This document shows, in pieces, positions 63,231 to 64,000 of a stretch of 64,000 nucleotides of DNA. A model generated the notes under the pieces. It saw nothing but the letters and a program-made list of their open reading frames with translations, was not told where the DNA came from and did no database searches. The stretch is taken from NCBI GenBank assembly GCA_035535995.1, contig DATLOZ010000022.1, positions 372,001 to 436,000 of the forward strand, written 5' to 3'. The stretch comes from JANYCO01 sp035535995. Lineage in GTDB: Bacteria; Bacteroidota; Bacteroidia; Cytophagales; Cytophagaceae. Every line of letters begins with the position of its first letter. Position 1 is the first letter of the stretch. Made by a program: the position numbers and the translations under genes.

Positions 63231-63271
63231 AGATACCAGATGCCGGATCCCGGATATTTTTTCTGGTATCT
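63231..63271. repeat. Inverted repeat between the SDR gene and accA
   Basis: AGATACCAGA (63231-63240) is perfectly inverted as TCTGGTATCT at 63262-63271. The 21-base spacer contains CCGGATCCCGGAT, itself a partial repeat. It lies 36 bases upstream of the SDR start and next to the accA terminator. It may be an operator for the SDR gene or a further mobile palindrome. Confidence 0.55.
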
Positions 63272-63285
63272 TGCATAACAACAAA

Positions 63286-63316
63286 AAAGCTCCGCCAAAA
63301 AATTCGGCGGAGCTTT
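63286..63316 (-). terminator. Intrinsic terminator of accA
   Basis: AAAGCTCCGCC (63286-63296) pairs perfectly with GGCGGAGCTTT (63306-63316). On the minus strand the GC-rich 11-base-pair stem is followed by a T-run, as expected for the end of accA. Confidence 0.9.
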
Positions 63317-63339
63317 AAATAATTGTGAAGAATGAAAAA

Positions 63340-64000
63340 CTATTTTTCTACGAATACACCCATAGAAGAAAATTTCTCTATTCTTTCGTTGATCCTCTCT
63401 TTAGATTTTATTTCGTTTAGAGAAGCGATGTTATCAAGAATTACCTTTTTAATTGTCGCATACATCGTAGCCGTATCGTTGTGTGCGCCGCCTAGTGGTT
63501 CTTTGATGATACCGTCGATCAGTTTAAACTTTAGCATGTCGGAGGCCGTTAGTTTCAGGGCTTCTGCAGCTTGTTCCTTGTGATCCCAGCTTCTCCAAAG
63601 AATGGAAGAGCAAGATTCCGGAGAGATCACCGAGTACCAGGTATTTTCCAGCATCAATACTTTATCGCCAATTGCAATGCCAAGAGCACCGCCAGAAGCG
63701 CCTTCTCCGATAATGATACAGATCACAGGCACTTTGAGCATAAACATTTCTTTAATGTTGCGAGCTATCGCTTCACCTTGTCCTCTCTCTTCTGCTTCCA
63801 GTCCTGGAAAGGCGCCAGGAGTGTCGATGAAGGTGACGATAGGTTTCTTAAATTTCTCCGCCATTTTCATGAGGCGAAGTGCTTTGCGGTAGCCTTCAGG
63901 ATTGGCCATCCCGAAGTTTCTTACTTGTCTTTCTTTCGTCTTCCGTCCTTTTTGGTGGCCGATGATCATTACGGTTTCTCCTCCGATCTCAGCGAAGCCG
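63340..64000 (-). CDS. accA: Acetyl-CoA carboxylase carboxyltransferase subunit alpha, 3' part (truncated by right edge)
   Basis: The last 219 codons and the stop of accA; the 5' end is beyond the window. Upstream of the Met at 63969 the frame stays open with GFAEIGGETV, which joins directly to MIIGHQKGR. Family marks are FGMANPEGYRKALRLMKMAEKF (by ends: FGMANPEGYRKAL, MKMAEKF), TFIDTPGAFPG, IGEGASGGALGIAIGD and YSVISPESCSSILW. With AccD it transfers the carboxyl group from biotin to acetyl-CoA, the first step of fatty acid synthesis. A terminator follows. Confidence 0.95.
   Translation of the reverse strand, partial: GFAEIGGETVMIIGHQKGRKTKERQVRNFGMANPEGYRKALRLMKMAEKFKKPIVTFIDTPGAFPGLEAEERGQGEAIARNIKEMFMLKVPVICIIIGEGASGGALGIAIGDKVLMLENTWYSVISPESCSSILWRSWDHKEQAAEALKLTASDMLKFKLIDGIIKEPLGGAHNDTATMYATIKKVILDNIASLNEIKSKERINERIEKFSSMGVFVEK

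Noticed and set aside
1..64000. tRNA, rRNA, CRISPR, phage, transposase, or toxin-antitoxin and defence genes
   Set aside because: Looked for by eye on both strands through motifs and protein content; nothing supportable was seen. A tRNA or ncRNA scan by covariance model could not be run.

Overview
The window looks like ordinary chromosome of an aerobic Bacteroidota bacterium, most likely a Cytophagales-type relative (order inferred only from gene content). Supporting marks are: an alternative complex III plus A-type cytochrome oxidase operon, the lpxC-fabZ fusion, a type IX secretion sorting domain on a secreted metalloprotease, promoters of the Bacteroidota type (TTTG and TAnnTTTG), weak Shine-Dalgarno sequences, and AT-rich spacers carrying palindromic repeats. 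I saw no phage, insertion sequence, CRISPR array, rRNA or tRNA.

Layout. 1-3761 (-): the first 1253 codons of a giant secreted repeat protein that runs off the left edge. 4104-20768 (-): a 16-gene respiratory operon running leftwards: actABCDEF, ctaC, ctaD, ctaA, ctaB, two subunit III genes, subunit IV, a terminator-like hairpin, then SCO, DUF420 and a small CxxC membrane protein. A textbook promoter sits in front of actA. 21222-31704: mixed housekeeping and secreted functions (glycogen debranching enzyme, ComEC, M43 protease, PhoH, SAM hydroxide adenosyltransferase, malate dehydrogenase, methyltransferase, DUF4230). 32027-38759: secreted beta-rich protein, M23/LysM peptidase, thioredoxin reductase, NlpC/P60 hydrolase, CapA-like phosphoesterase, HD hydrolase. 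38789-42125: the lipid A block lpxD, lpxC-fabZ, lpxA, followed by an ABC ATPase and miaA. 43924-49064: a small glycan-related locus (two related polytopic membrane proteins, flippase, family 2 glycosyltransferase, sugar-ketoisomerase-type cupin). 49413-54531: a soluble multi-PAS hybrid histidine kinase overlapping a single-domain response regulator, then a small protein and a PhnP-like hydrolase. 54763-60996 (-): a 2077-residue alpha-2-macroglobulin with an intact thioester motif. 61255-64000: PhyH-type dioxygenase, small conserved-looking protein, SDR oxidoreductase and the 3' part of accA.

How it works together. ActABCDEF oxidises menaquinol and passes electrons through c-type hemes to the CuA site of CtaC. 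CtaA, CtaB, SCO and DUF420 supply heme A and copper for the oxidase. The lipid A, glycan, peptidoglycan-hydrolase, macroglobulin and secreted-repeat genes all serve the cell envelope.

No clearly new multi-gene system is evident. The signals most worth following are: the alternating A/B repeats of the truncated giant protein; a six-heme ActA; a leader hairpin and an internal terminator in the respiratory operon; the small CxxC protein closing that operon; three families of intergenic palindromes, one of which brackets terminators between convergent genes; and a divergent pair of homologous membrane proteins of unknown function.
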